A stretch of DNA of 64,000 nt, taken from positions 166,249 to 230,248 of the forward strand of contig NZ_BAIV01000004.1 of assembly GCF_000517545.1 (NCBI RefSeq). Reading direction: 5' to 3'. The notes beneath the pieces were generated by a model, which saw only the letters and a list, made by a program, of their open reading frames with translations, had not been told where the DNA came from and searched no databases. How positions within the stretch are numbered: the stretch's first letter is position 1; each line of letters starts with the position of its first letter. The position numbers were made by a program, and so were the translations under genes. Below, in pieces: positions 1 to 9,334 of this stretch. The stretch is from Bacteroides reticulotermitis JCM 10512. Lineage in GTDB: Bacteria; Bacteroidota; Bacteroidia; Bacteroidales; Bacteroidaceae.

Positions 1-413
1 ATATTCCCTACCTTATACTCCTGGGGGGCTACATCTAGTATATCCATATCGACAACCGGAATGGCAATATTCTCGTCACCAATGGAGTTGACAAGTTCTT
101 CGGTAATCTTAGTTTCCTCCTCAAGTTCACGGCTGATAACGTTGCGTACTGTACGGAGCGACTGTCCGCCGATTCCCACATAAACCCTGGCTATTGAATT
201 CTTTAGTTCACCTTCCAGTTGGTTGATGATCGATGTCAGGCTCTGGGCGGTTCTATCCAGATTGAAAACCACTCCTTTACGGATGAATGTTGAAGAGTCC
301 TCTTGAGCATAGGCTAATATTTGCATACTCCCGTCACTACTCTTTCTTCCGGCCACACCGGTTATCTTCGATGAACCCAGTTCAATAGCGGCGATAAATT
401 CTGTTGTTGCCAT
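1..413 (-). CDS. ftsA: Cell division protein FtsA, N-terminal part (cut by window edge)
   Basis: About 137 residues are visible from an ATG at 411-413; the rest lies beyond base 1. FtsA is the actin-like ATPase that tethers FtsZ filaments to the inner membrane at the division site. The N-terminus reads MATTEFIAAIELGSSKITG, which carries the phosphate-1 loop of the actin/Hsp70 fold (ELGSSK), followed by a region rich in VYVGIGG and SRE motifs typical of the FtsA 1A/1C domains. It follows ftsQ by 15 bases, the usual dcw order, so ftsZ is expected just outside the window. Identification is by order and motif. Confidence 0.93.
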   Translation of the reverse strand, partial: MATTEFIAAIELGSSKITGVAGRKSSDGSMQILAYAQEDSSTFIRKGVVFNLDRTAQSLTSIINQLEGELKNSIARVYVGIGGQSLRTVRNVISRELEEETKITEELVNSIGDENIAIPVVDMDILDVAPQEYKVGN

Positions 414-428
414 ATCTTTCTTATTTTT

Positions 429-1169
429 TTATTGTTCCCGTTTCGTACAAATAATCTGATTATTGAACTCCAGATTGATGCGCGAATATTTATTCCAACC
501 CACCTGGTTCAATCCTTTTTCATAGAATATCTTCAGGCGATCCAGCTTTTCTTCAAAGTTTTCCAGCTTGCCCAGATAGACAATATGGTCGCCTACCCGC
601 GGCACCAATTCCACCGTATGGTCGGGTAAAACGTTTACTTGTTCTATCTGCGCATCCCAGAACTTATTGTTCTGCAAAAATACACCAAACTTATATAAAT
701 CCTTCATTGCAAACGACTTTTCTACATTTCCGGTGACCACGACCCGGTGCGCTATACATTTTGCTTCGGGTGGCATGATCGTACTTTTGTTGTCGACATA
801 GTAGTTTTCTCCGTTTGCACTCATCACTCTGAGTATGGGGATGCGCTGTGTAACCTCTATGCGTACTTTGCCACTGGGCGTTTTGTAACACTCCGCTTCA
901 TCGATCAACGGGTGTTTAGACAATTCTCTTTCGAGAGATTTGACAGAAATACGCTCCATTTTCTTTCCCACCGGATTGATTCCCTTCTTTTCGAGAAGGC
1001 CTTTTACTTCATTTTGGGTGATGAAACCGGCATAGGCAGTATCCTTGATAATCAAATCCAGGTCATGGCAGGTCTGATGAGCAGGCTTGCGATTAAAGGC
1101 CGTAATAGCTACGCAGAGGTAGGCTATAAGGACCAGCATGACAATGAATAGAAGGATTCTTTTTAGCAT
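429..1169 (-). CDS. ftsQ: Cell division protein FtsQ/DivIB
   Basis: A 246-residue bitopic membrane protein with one hydrophobic segment at about residues 4-25 after a short basic tail (MLKRI). The part outside the membrane starts with a POTRA-like stretch (DLIIKDTAYAGFITQNEV), the FtsQ/DivIB module that links early cytoplasmic divisome proteins with FtsL/FtsB and FtsI. Sequence conservation in this family is low, so position carries much of the weight: it sits between murC (5-base gap) and ftsA (15-base gap) on the same strand. It is certainly part of the dcw transcript. Confidence 0.9.
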   Translation of the reverse strand: MLKRILLFIVMLVLIAYLCVAITAFNRKPAHQTCHDLDLIIKDTAYAGFITQNEVKGLLEKKGINPVGKKMERISVKSLERELSKHPLIDEAECYKTPSGKVRIEVTQRIPILRVMSANGENYYVDNKSTIMPPEAKCIAHRVVVTGNVEKSFAMKDLYKFGVFLQNNKFWDAQIEQVNVLPDHTVELVPRVGDHIVYLGKLENFEEKLDRLKIFYEKGLNQVGWNKYSRINLEFNNQIICTKREQ

Positions 1170-1174
1170 ATACG

Positions 1175-2581
1175 TTATCGGTTTGCGAGTATTTTACATA
1201 GTTCGGGAGCGTAGTTATCAATATCGCCGGCTCCCAAGGTTATTAATACTTCAATGTTTTTATCTTTCAAAATGTTCAAAATTTCTTCTTTTTTGCACAT
1301 ACTCTTCTCGATTCCCGGTCGCAGGTTGTCATAAATCAACTTGCTGGTGACTCCGGGTATAGGCTCTTCACGTGCCGGATAAATGTCTATCAGGATTACT
1401 TCGTCGGCTAGCGAAAGGCTATCGGCAAACTCCCGGTAGAAGTCACGTGTGCGTGTGAAAAGATGCGGTTGGAAGACAGCCGTAATCTTCTTGTCCCGGT
1501 ACAACTCGCGGATAGACAGCAAACTCTGTTTGACTTCCGAAGGGTGGTGTGCATAGTCGCTCAGAAAGACCAGACGATCAGTTTTGATCTTAAAGTCAAA
1601 CCGGCGATCTACTCCCCGGAAACTAGCCATGCCTCGTTTAATCTCTTCGTCGGTAACCCCGTTTAAATGCGCCAAGGCCATTGCCGCTACTCCGTTTTCG
1701 ATGTTGATACTTACCGGAACTCCTAGTTGGATATCATTGATACGCGTGTCCGGAGCAACAAAGTCGATGAAAATCTCTCCGTTACCAATGCGTATGTTCT
1801 CTGCATGAAAGTCCCCTTCATCCCTTGAATAGGTAAATACACGTACGCCTTCTTGCACTTTTGGTTTTAGTGAGACCCCCTTGCGGATAATCAAAGCTCC
1901 ACCCGGTTGAATCAGAGTCGTATAATGTACAAAACTCTCGAGGTACGCTTCTTCCGTTCCATAGATGTCAAGATGATCGGGGTCGGTAGCTGTGATTACC
2001 GACATATACGGTGACAGCCAGTGGAAAGACCGGTCGAACTCATCCGCTTCGATAACTGTATACGGGCTTTTCTGCGAAAGCAGTAAGTTAGTGCCGTAAT
2101 TTTTGGAAATACCACCTAGGAAAGCGGTACACTCCACATGTGACTGATGCAATAAATGTGCAGCCATTGTAGAAGTCGTTGTCTTTCCATGTGTACCTGC
2201 CACACAAAGCCCCTTGCTCGCATGCGTAATGCTACCTAACACTTGCGCACGCTTTTGGATTGCAAATCCGTTTTCGCGGAAGTAAACCAACTCGGCATGT
2301 TCATGTGGAACGGCGGGCGTCAGTACAACCAGTGTGTTCGCTTGATCCTTACATGCTTCGGGAATGAGGGCTACATTTTCCTCGAAATGTATTTGCGCAC
2401 CTTCGGCAATCAAGCTTTCGGTCAATGGAGTAGGTGTGCGGTCATATCCGGCCACGACTTTGCCTTTCGACAGGAAATAACGTACCAACGCACTCATGCC
2501 GATACCGCCGGCACCTACAAAATAGACAGATTTTATGGTTTCAATATTCATTGTTTTCATTCTTTCTTTGGGGGACTTCAT
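1175..2581 (-). CDS. murC: UDP-N-acetylmuramate--L-alanine ligase MurC
   Basis: Adds L-alanine to UDP-MurNAc, the first amino-acid step of peptidoglycan precursor synthesis in the cytoplasm. The 468-residue frame has the N-terminal Rossmann motif GAGGIGMS (about 23-30), the Mur-ligase ATP loop GTHGKTTT (129-136), EADEFDRSF and the HHPSEV motif of the C-terminal ligase domain. The listed ATG opens with MKSPKERMKTMNIE; the family normally starts at the MNIE methionine (base 2551), which is probably the true start. It lies 14 bases after murG. Confidence 0.96.
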   Translation of the reverse strand: MKSPKERMKTMNIETIKSVYFVGAGGIGMSALVRYFLSKGKVVAGYDRTPTPLTESLIAEGAQIHFEENVALIPEACKDQANTLVVLTPAVPHEHAELVYFRENGFAIQKRAQVLGSITHASKGLCVAGTHGKTTTSTMAAHLLHQSHVECTAFLGGISKNYGTNLLLSQKSPYTVIEADEFDRSFHWLSPYMSVITATDPDHLDIYGTEEAYLESFVHYTTLIQPGGALIIRKGVSLKPKVQEGVRVFTYSRDEGDFHAENIRIGNGEIFIDFVAPDTRINDIQLGVPVSINIENGVAAMALAHLNGVTDEEIKRGMASFRGVDRRFDFKIKTDRLVFLSDYAHHPSEVKQSLLSIRELYRDKKITAVFQPHLFTRTRDFYREFADSLSLADEVILIDIYPAREEPIPGVTSKLIYDNLRPGIEKSMCKKEEILNILKDKNIEVLITLGAGDIDNYAPELCKILANR

Positions 2582-2595
2582 TAATTTTCTGTTTA

Positions 2596-3777
2596 CTATC
2601 GGCCTGACTTCTCTGCCAACTGAATCACTTCCTGAGCGATGATACGAGCCGAGTCCGGTAATGCCAATTGAGCGATATGCTCACTCAGGGCCTGTAGCTT
2701 CGCCGGTTCGTTGACCACATCCAGGGCTACTTGCAGGAGTTTATGCTCCGCTTCGCTATCCTTCACATAGATAGCCGCCTGTTTGTCGACTAGCGCCAGT
2801 GCGTTTTTAGTCTGGTGATCTTCTGCCACATTGGGTGAAGGAACAAGAATAACAGCTTTATGCAACAGGCAGAATTCGGATATTGACCCTGCTCCTGCAC
2901 GGGAGATTACGAGATCGGCCGCCGCATAAGCCGAAGCCATATCTTTAATAAAGTCCGAAACATACAAGTTCGGAATTTCGCCCGCTGCGCGGACAGCTTC
3001 CATTACCTGCTTATGATAGTACTTGCCGGTCTGCCAGATAAACTGAACATCACTATTCGCTTGGATGACAGATAAACCGGCTGTCAATGTATCGTTAATC
3101 GTGCGAGCTCCCAAACTTCCGCCTACTACCAGGATTGTTCTTTTACCCGGTTGCAGCCCGAATGTGCGGAGTGCTTCTTCTTTTGCAGGCATCCCTTTTG
3201 TCAGGTTCTGACGTACCGGGTTGCCAGTCATGATAATCTTATCCGCCGGAAAGAACTTTTCCATGCCTTCGTAAGCTACACAAATCTTTCGGGCCTTTTG
3301 TGCCAACAGTTTATTGGTCACCCCGGCATAGGAGTTCTGTTCCTGAATCAGTGTCGGTACTCCCATCATTCCCGCAGTCTTTAGAGTCGGGCCGCTGGCA
3401 TAACCTCCAACGCCTACTGCGACCTGCGGGCGGAACTTCCGAATGATGCTGCGGGCTTTCCACTGGCTACGTGCCAATTTAACCAGCACCGCGAAGTTTT
3501 TCCACAAGTGTTTACGGTCGAATCCCGCAATGGGCAGACCTATTATTTCGTAACCGGCATCGGGTACACGTTGCATCTCCATTCTGCCTTCTGCTCCTAC
3601 AAACAGAATTTGGGCATCCGGACGAAGCTCCTTGATGGCATTGGCAATAGAAACCGCCGGGAAGATATGTCCTCCTGTACCTCCGCCGCTGATGATGATT
3701 CTCAGCGCTTTCTTCCCATTCCCGTCTGGGGCAAGGGACGAATTGTTGCTTTCGAGTGTGTGCATATTCTCTTTCAC
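2596..3777 (-). CDS. murG: UDP-GlcNAc:lipid I N-acetylglucosaminyltransferase MurG
   Basis: Peripheral inner-membrane GT28 enzyme that converts lipid I to lipid II by adding GlcNAc. It shows the glycine-rich SGGGTGGHIFPA loop at about residues 30-41, the acceptor-side VGVGGYASGP motif, and the donor-binding C-terminal SRAGAGSISEF segment. The frame is 393 residues, somewhat long because of a non-conserved 20-residue head; a start at M5 is equally possible. It is preceded by ftsW with a 23-base gap. Confidence 0.96.
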   Translation of the reverse strand: MKENMHTLESNNSSLAPDGNGKKALRIIISGGGTGGHIFPAVSIANAIKELRPDAQILFVGAEGRMEMQRVPDAGYEIIGLPIAGFDRKHLWKNFAVLVKLARSQWKARSIIRKFRPQVAVGVGGYASGPTLKTAGMMGVPTLIQEQNSYAGVTNKLLAQKARKICVAYEGMEKFFPADKIIMTGNPVRQNLTKGMPAKEEALRTFGLQPGKRTILVVGGSLGARTINDTLTAGLSVIQANSDVQFIWQTGKYYHKQVMEAVRAAGEIPNLYVSDFIKDMASAYAAADLVISRAGAGSISEFCLLHKAVILVPSPNVAEDHQTKNALALVDKQAAIYVKDSEAEHKLLQVALDVVNEPAKLQALSEHIAQLALPDSARIIAQEVIQLAEKSGR

Positions 3778-3800
3778 TTCATTATATATTCGTCTACAAA

Positions 3801-5096
3801 CTACTCAAACTTCTCGTCGCTGTTCAACACCTCGGCAGTAGGTTCGGCACCTAACTGTCCAACTGGATTCTCCGCTCCGGTCGTTATTTGTAGCTGTAGC
3901 TGTGCATCATGTTCTTTTTGCTCTTCCAATTGCGCGGTGTATCGGCTGACACTTAAAATCATACCAATATACGCACAGTTGATGAGCGTACTTGTTCCTC
4001 CCTTACTGATAAGTGGGAGTGGTTGTCCGGTGACGGGGAAAAGTCCGACTGCCACCATCATATTCAATATAGCCTGCGAGACCAGCAACAGGGCGATGCC
4101 CATGACCAGAAACGCTGGGAAAGTTCGTTCACACTTCTGCGCGATACGTCCCGCTCGCATCAATAGCCACAGGTATAGGAAAACCACAAATATACCTCCA
4201 ATCAATCCCATCTCCTCAATGACGATGGCGAAGATAAAGTCGGAGAAGGCCTGACTCAGAAAGTCGCGCTGTACCGAGTTGCCCGGTCCTTTACCCACCA
4301 CATTGCTCGTTGCAATGGCAATACGTGCGTGTGCGATCTGTGCGTCTTTGTCGATGTCGAATTTGGCGGCTGGCACCTCTTCATTATCAAAGAACTCCTT
4401 GATGCGGTTCTGCCAAGTCTCTGCACGGTGTAGTCCCGGTGTAGTCCGGAATGTCTTTACGGGCGTAAATAGGATTACGGTGATAGCAAGTGTTGCAAGT
4501 AATATCAATGTGCCGGTTAGCATCAGTAGCTTTTTCGAGGATACTCGCCCGATGCACATCATTAAAAAAACTACGCCAAACAACAACATGGCTGTTGACA
4601 AGTTCTCCGGAGCAATTAGTAGAATCACAAGCCCAGCCACAAGCATGATGTACTTGAACGCTTTCGGGTTCGCTCCGTCCTCATCCTGCCTTTTCGACAA
4701 GATAAACGAAACAGCGATAATGACCGCCATCTTCGCCAACTCGGAAGGTTGGAACTGTAAACCCATGAAAGTCATCCAGCGGGCGGCTCCATTTATACGG
4801 TCGCCTGTGATGATACCCATTAGCGTGACAAACGCCAACAAAACAATCGAAATCGGATATAGAAATACCGGAAATACCTGGAACCATCTATAGCGGATGT
4901 TATGCATTAGCACCACGACTAAAGCCCCTATCATTAGAATGATTGAGTGCTGCGTGATCGGTCCCCAGTGATCGCCACTTTTATACGTTAGCGTTGATGC
5001 TGCCGAAAATACCTCAACGATAGAGATAAGACAGAGGCAGAGGAAAATAATCCAGATAACCTTATCGCCTTTGAATATGTTCTTTAATAAATCCAC
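3801..5096 (-). CDS. ftsW: SEDS-family septal peptidoglycan polymerase FtsW
   Basis: A 431-residue polytopic membrane protein with roughly ten hydrophobic segments. Hallmarks of the SEDS family are NGAARWM with FQPSELAK (about residues 100-125), VGKGPGNS, and the C-terminal GQPLPLISKGGTS motif. FtsW polymerises lipid II at the septum together with the transpeptidase FtsI, encoded upstream in the same cluster. The C-terminal 50 residues are a hydrophilic, poorly conserved cytoplasmic tail. The position between murD and murG distinguishes it from RodA. Confidence 0.95.
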   Translation of the reverse strand: MDLLKNIFKGDKVIWIIFLCLCLISIVEVFSAASTLTYKSGDHWGPITQHSIILMIGALVVVLMHNIRYRWFQVFPVFLYPISIVLLAFVTLMGIITGDRINGAARWMTFMGLQFQPSELAKMAVIIAVSFILSKRQDEDGANPKAFKYIMLVAGLVILLIAPENLSTAMLLFGVVFLMMCIGRVSSKKLLMLTGTLILLATLAITVILFTPVKTFRTTPGLHRAETWQNRIKEFFDNEEVPAAKFDIDKDAQIAHARIAIATSNVVGKGPGNSVQRDFLSQAFSDFIFAIVIEEMGLIGGIFVVFLYLWLLMRAGRIAQKCERTFPAFLVMGIALLLVSQAILNMMVAVGLFPVTGQPLPLISKGGTSTLINCAYIGMILSVSRYTAQLEEQKEHDAQLQLQITTGAENPVGQLGAEPTAEVLNSDEKFE

Positions 5097-5117
5097 GCTA
5101 CTTAGTTGTTTCTTGTT

Positions 5118-6452
5118 TTATAATTCAGTCACGTATTTCTTAAACTGCTCGCCACGATCCTCATAGCTCGTGAATAAGTCGAATGAAGCACAACACGGGC
5201 TAAGCAAAACTGTTTCGCCTTTCTTTGCCAGTTTATACGCGGCCTCGACAGCATCCTGCATACCCGTGTTTACATCGGCAACCGGCAAGCCGAAGCGGTC
5301 GAAGAACTCGTGTAATTTCTCGTTGTGAAGTCCCAGATACACAAGTGCCGAGCACTTTTCGCGTACCAAGTCTTCTATTTCGGTATAATCGTTTCCCTTA
5401 TCCTTGCCACCAATAATAAGTACAGTCTTGGTAGTCATACTCTGTAGCGCATACCAGCAAGAGTTGACGTTCGTAGCTTTTGAATCGTTGATGAAATCAA
5501 TGCCCCGTACACGTGCTACTTTCTCAAGGCGATGTTCCACTCCTTTGAAGTCGGACAAAGCCTTGCGGATATTCTCATTGGTGATACCGGCCAGATTAGC
5601 AGAGATACCTGCTGCCAGCGAATTATAAAGATTATGCTGTCCCGTCAAGGCCAATTCCTCCTGTTCCATATTGAATGCGAGCGGTTCGGTGATTTTCACT
5701 TCATGATCTTCCACATATGCGATAGCACCTTCCTCTTTCACTGCGGCAAAGGGGTATAAATGCGCTTTCAAACCGTGTTTGGCCAGCTCATGCTTGATGA
5801 TCGGGTCATCGTTCCAAAAGATAAAAGCATCTTCGGGAGTCTGGTTCTGCGTGATACGGAACTTCGCGTCTACGTAATTCTGCATGCAATGATTATACCG
5901 GTCCAGGTGATCCGGGGTAATATTCATCAATACCGCAATGTTGGCGCGGAAGTTATACATATTATCCAATTGGAAGGAACTCAGCTCGATGATGTAATAG
6001 TCGTGATGATCTTCGGCTACCTGCAAGGCCAAGCTCTTACCAATATTACCCGCTAAGCCTACATTCAGGTTCGCGCTTTTAAAAATATGGTAAATCAGTG
6101 AAGTGGTTGTCGTTTTTCCGTTCGATCCGGTGATACAAATCATTTTAGCATCTGTATACCGTCCGGCAAACTCTATCTCTGAGATGATTGGAGTACCTTG
6201 TTCTTTCAGTTTCAGCACGATCGGAGCTTCATTCGGTATGCCGGGGCTTTTAATCACCTCGTCGGCATTAAGAATGAGTTCTTCGGTATGATGTCCTTCT
6301 TCCCAGGCAATAGCGTGGCTGTCAAGGAGAGATTTGTATTTATCCTTGATGGCCGACATATCCGAGACAAACGTTTCGAATCCTTTTACTTTGGCAAGCA
6401 CAGCAGCACCTGCTCCGCTTTCGCCTGCTCCTAATATTACAATTCTTTTCAT
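5118..6452 (-). CDS. murD: UDP-N-acetylmuramoylalanine--D-glutamate ligase MurD
   Basis: Adds D-glutamate to UDP-MurNAc-L-Ala. The 444-residue protein has an N-terminal nucleotide-binding fold (ILGAGESG), the ATP loop GSNGKTTTT at 109-117, NITPDHLDR, and the C-terminal motifs HRLEKV and INDSKATN that are typical of MurD. It lies 21 bases before ftsW. Unlike most cluster members it is separated from its upstream neighbour by 135 bases that hold a leader hairpin and a possible internal promoter. Confidence 0.96.
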   Translation of the reverse strand: MKRIVILGAGESGAGAAVLAKVKGFETFVSDMSAIKDKYKSLLDSHAIAWEEGHHTEELILNADEVIKSPGIPNEAPIVLKLKEQGTPIISEIEFAGRYTDAKMICITGSNGKTTTTSLIYHIFKSANLNVGLAGNIGKSLALQVAEDHHDYYIIELSSFQLDNMYNFRANIAVLMNITPDHLDRYNHCMQNYVDAKFRITQNQTPEDAFIFWNDDPIIKHELAKHGLKAHLYPFAAVKEEGAIAYVEDHEVKITEPLAFNMEQEELALTGQHNLYNSLAAGISANLAGITNENIRKALSDFKGVEHRLEKVARVRGIDFINDSKATNVNSCWYALQSMTTKTVLIIGGKDKGNDYTEIEDLVREKCSALVYLGLHNEKLHEFFDRFGLPVADVNTGMQDAVEAAYKLAKKGETVLLSPCCASFDLFTSYEDRGEQFKKYVTEL

Positions 6453-6587
6453 TCCTAATCATGTGCGATAAAGTCCAATAAGTTGGGTGATAGCGCACAT
6501 CGCTAAAAGTTAATAATCAAATTTATACTCTCAAATACTACTGATTCCCACTTGAAAGAAAGAATCAGGCGCCGATCTTCTGTCGGC
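6453..6587 (-). promoter_or_regulatory. Possible internal promoter and leader hairpin before murD
   Basis: Read on the minus strand, TAAATTTG at 6525-6518 fits the Bacteroidetes -7 consensus TAnnTTTG exactly, but no clear -33 TTG lies at the right distance. Between it and murD there is an imperfect hairpin: GTGCGATA at 6463-6470 pairs with TAGCGCAC at 6491-6498 (one mismatch). This would be a 5' leader structure of a transcript starting inside the dcw cluster. It is the only gap over 100 bases within the cluster. Confidence 0.4.
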
Positions 6588-7856
6588 TTATCTTATCTTC
6601 AATGTTATAATCGTTATCGCAGCCAGTACAATTGTGACGATCCAGAAACGAATGGTGATTTTGGATTCGTGAAACAACTGGTCCGGCTTGCTGAATTTCA
6701 CGCTACATCCCGGTTCGATGATGCTCATCGATGTGCGGAAGTGGTCGTGAATGGGCGTTCGTTTAAACAAACGCTGCTTTTTGCCTTTTCGTTTTCCCGC
6801 TTTGTAATAGAAACGCTGCAAGATGACCGATAAATTCTCCACCAGAAAGATACCGCACAGTATCGGTATCAGTAACTCTTTGTGGATGGTAATTGCGAAT
6901 ACGGCAATGATACCACCGATTGTCAAGCTACCCGTGTCACCCATAAAGACCTGAGCCGGATAGGCATTGTACCACAAGAAACCGATCAGTGCCCCGATAA
7001 AGGCGCATATATAAATAACCAGTTCCTCGGAACCGGGAATATACATAATATTCAGGTATTGGGCAAACTCAAGATGCGAGGATACATAAGCCAGCACACC
7101 TAGTGTAGCTCCGATTATGGCCGAGTTACCAGCCGCCATACCGTCCATTCCATCATTCAGGTTTGCTCCGTTGGAAACAGCCGTCACAACGAAAATTGTG
7201 ATAATGACAAACAAGATCCATCCGGCTGTTTGCGCATGTTCACCCATAAAGGAAACCAGATCCGAATAATCGAGGTTGTTACTTTTGAAGAAGGGGATCG
7301 TTGTTTGCGTCGACTTTAAATCGTTCGTACCATGTATAACCTCCATCTCCTGGCCGGGTTTATGAATCTCGATGTTCTCACGGATCACCACGCTCGGACT
7401 GAGATACAACGTCAATCCGACAATGAGTCCTAGCCCGACCTGTCCGATGATTTTAAACTTCCCGTGCAGGCCTTCTTTATCTTTCTTGAATATCTTAATA
7501 TAATCGTCGGCGAATCCCAATGAACCCAGCCACACCGTAGTGATCAACATCAAGATCATGTAGGTGTTATGTAATTTCCCCAATAGGAGGGAAGGGATTA
7601 GAATAGCCACAATGATGATGACCCCGCCCATACTCGGAACCCCCACTTTGCTGACTCCGAACGGATCGATTTTGGCATCACGCTGTGTCTCCGTAATCTG
7701 CTTTCTTTTGAGTAGATTGATGAACTTGTCACCCCAGATGCTCGAGATGAGCAAAGATAGGATAACGGCCATCAGAGCACGGAATGAAGTGTAACCGAAC
7801 ATACCCGCTCCGGGAAAATTAAGCTTATGAAGCCATTCAAACAGATAGTATAACAT
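6588..7856 (-). CDS. mraY: Phospho-N-acetylmuramoyl-pentapeptide transferase MraY
   Basis: Transfers phospho-MurNAc-pentapeptide onto undecaprenyl phosphate to give lipid I. The 422-residue polytopic protein contains MGGVII, the DDYIK Mg-binding pair, NGANLNDGMDGMAAG, the VFMGDTGSL motif and the RTPIHDHF histidine loop of the family. It is longer than the 360-residue E. coli enzyme because of an insertion after the third membrane segment (around residues 170-210), which is usual in Bacteroidetes. It follows murE after 2 bases, so translation may be coupled. Confidence 0.97.
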   Translation of the reverse strand: MLYYLFEWLHKLNFPGAGMFGYTSFRALMAVILSLLISSIWGDKFINLLKRKQITETQRDAKIDPFGVSKVGVPSMGGVIIIVAILIPSLLLGKLHNTYMILMLITTVWLGSLGFADDYIKIFKKDKEGLHGKFKIIGQVGLGLIVGLTLYLSPSVVIRENIEIHKPGQEMEVIHGTNDLKSTQTTIPFFKSNNLDYSDLVSFMGEHAQTAGWILFVIITIFVVTAVSNGANLNDGMDGMAAGNSAIIGATLGVLAYVSSHLEFAQYLNIMYIPGSEELVIYICAFIGALIGFLWYNAYPAQVFMGDTGSLTIGGIIAVFAITIHKELLIPILCGIFLVENLSVILQRFYYKAGKRKGKKQRLFKRTPIHDHFRTSMSIIEPGCSVKFSKPDQLFHESKITIRFWIVTIVLAAITIITLKIR

Positions 7857-7858
7857 AA

Positions 7859-9306
7859 TTATCCAAATATTTCTTTTAGTACCTCCTTATCATCAAAATG
7901 ATGTTTCACTCCCTTGATCTCCTGATAATTCTCGTGGCCCTTACCGGCAACCAGAATCACATCTCCTTTTTCAGCCAGCATACAAGCTGTACGGATCGCT
8001 TCTTTGCGGTCGGCAATGCTGAGTGTCTTTTTCATATCCTCTGCATCCAATCCGGCCAACATATCTTTGATGATATCCTGCGGTTCCTCGAAACGAGGGT
8101 TGTCTGATGTGATAATGACCCGGTCGCTGGCTTTCGCAGCCTCCTTAGCCATTAGCGGGCGTTTGCCCTTATCGCGGTTACCGCCGGCACCTACTACGGT
8201 GATTATCTTACCTTGTCCTTCGAGAACGCCGTGAATCGCGTTCAGTACATTGATGAGTGCGTCCGGTGTATGCGCGTAGTCGACGATGGCAGTCACGCCT
8301 TCGGCCGAACGAATGGATTCGAAACGTCCGGCAACCGGATGCAGTGTGCTGAGAGCTATCAACACCTCCTCCTCTTTCTTGCCAAGCAAGACCGCAGCTC
8401 CGAATACAGCCAGCAGATTGGAAGCGTTGAACTTACCGATAAACTGAACTGCGAGTTCGTGATTGTTGAAGTCGAGTAACATTCCCTCGAAGTGTGATTC
8501 CAACAAGCGGCCTTTAAAGTCGCACAGACTTCTTAGCGAATAGGTGTAGACCTTCGAACGTGTGTTCTGAGTCATAACCAAACCGTTCTTATCGTCCAGG
8601 TTGGTCAGGCTGAAAGCATTCTTCGGCATATCGTCGAAAAACTTTTTCTTCGCTTTCAGGTAGTTCTCTACCGTTTTATGATAATCGAGGTGGTCGCGTG
8701 TCAGGTTGGTAAAGATACCTCCGGCGAAAATGAGCCACTGATTCGTTTCTGTGCGATGGAGTGTGAACTGACTTCCATAAAGACATACTTGCAGCCGGCA
8801 TCCGCCATCTCGCCCAGCAACCGATTCAAAGTAATCGGGTCTGGTGTGGTATGTTCGGTTGGAATCGGTTGGTCGTCAATGTAATTGCATACGGTTGAGA
8901 TCAATCCCGTTTTATAACCGAAATAACGGAAGGTATTATATAATAAGGTAGCGATTGTTGTTTTGCCGTTTGTTCCGGTAACTCCGACCAACTCCAGTTT
9001 GGAAGTCGGGTTCCCGTAAAACGTCGTAGCCACCTTGCCTACTGCACTTTCACTATCCTTCACCTGAATGTATGTGATTCCGGTAACTAATTCTTCCGGC
9101 AAATCCTCACAAAGAATGGCAACTGCCCCTTTCTCGATGGCTGTTGGGATATACGCATGCCCATCGGTTTGCGTACCGCGCATGGCCATAAACAAATGTC
9201 CGGGCGCTACCTGACGAGAGTCAATGTTGACTCCGGTTATCTCTATATCCGAATTTCCGGTCACCTGTACCGGTTGGATTGCTTTTAGTAATTCGTTTAA
9301 TAACAT
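7859..9306 (-). CDS. murE: UDP-MurNAc-tripeptide synthetase MurE (meso-DAP type), interrupted by a frameshift
   Basis: Adds the third stem-peptide residue. Two overlapping-frame segments together make about 482 residues, normal for MurE. The N-terminal part (9306-8701) has GTNGKTT (111-117) and MEVSSHS; the C-terminal part (from about 8730 leftwards) continues with [25 protein letters not shown] and the DNPR motif ([10 protein letters not shown]) that marks meso-diaminopimelate specificity. The frame breaks at about 8730-8736, where one base is missing after ISG: restoring it gives [12 protein letters not shown]. The rest is undamaged and the gene is essential, so a sequencing error is more likely than a pseudogene. 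Confidence 0.92.
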
Positions 9307-9334
9307 CGTTTTACTTTCTAAAATTCGTTATTCA

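Noticed and set aside
747..1151. 134-residue plus-strand frame opposite ftsQ
   Set aside because: It lies entirely antisense to ftsQ, has no start signal and no family resemblance; it is a shadow of the real gene.
3508..4254. 248-residue plus-strand frame opposite murG/ftsW
   Set aside because: It spans the junction of two conserved minus-strand genes, and its composition mirrors their codon use.
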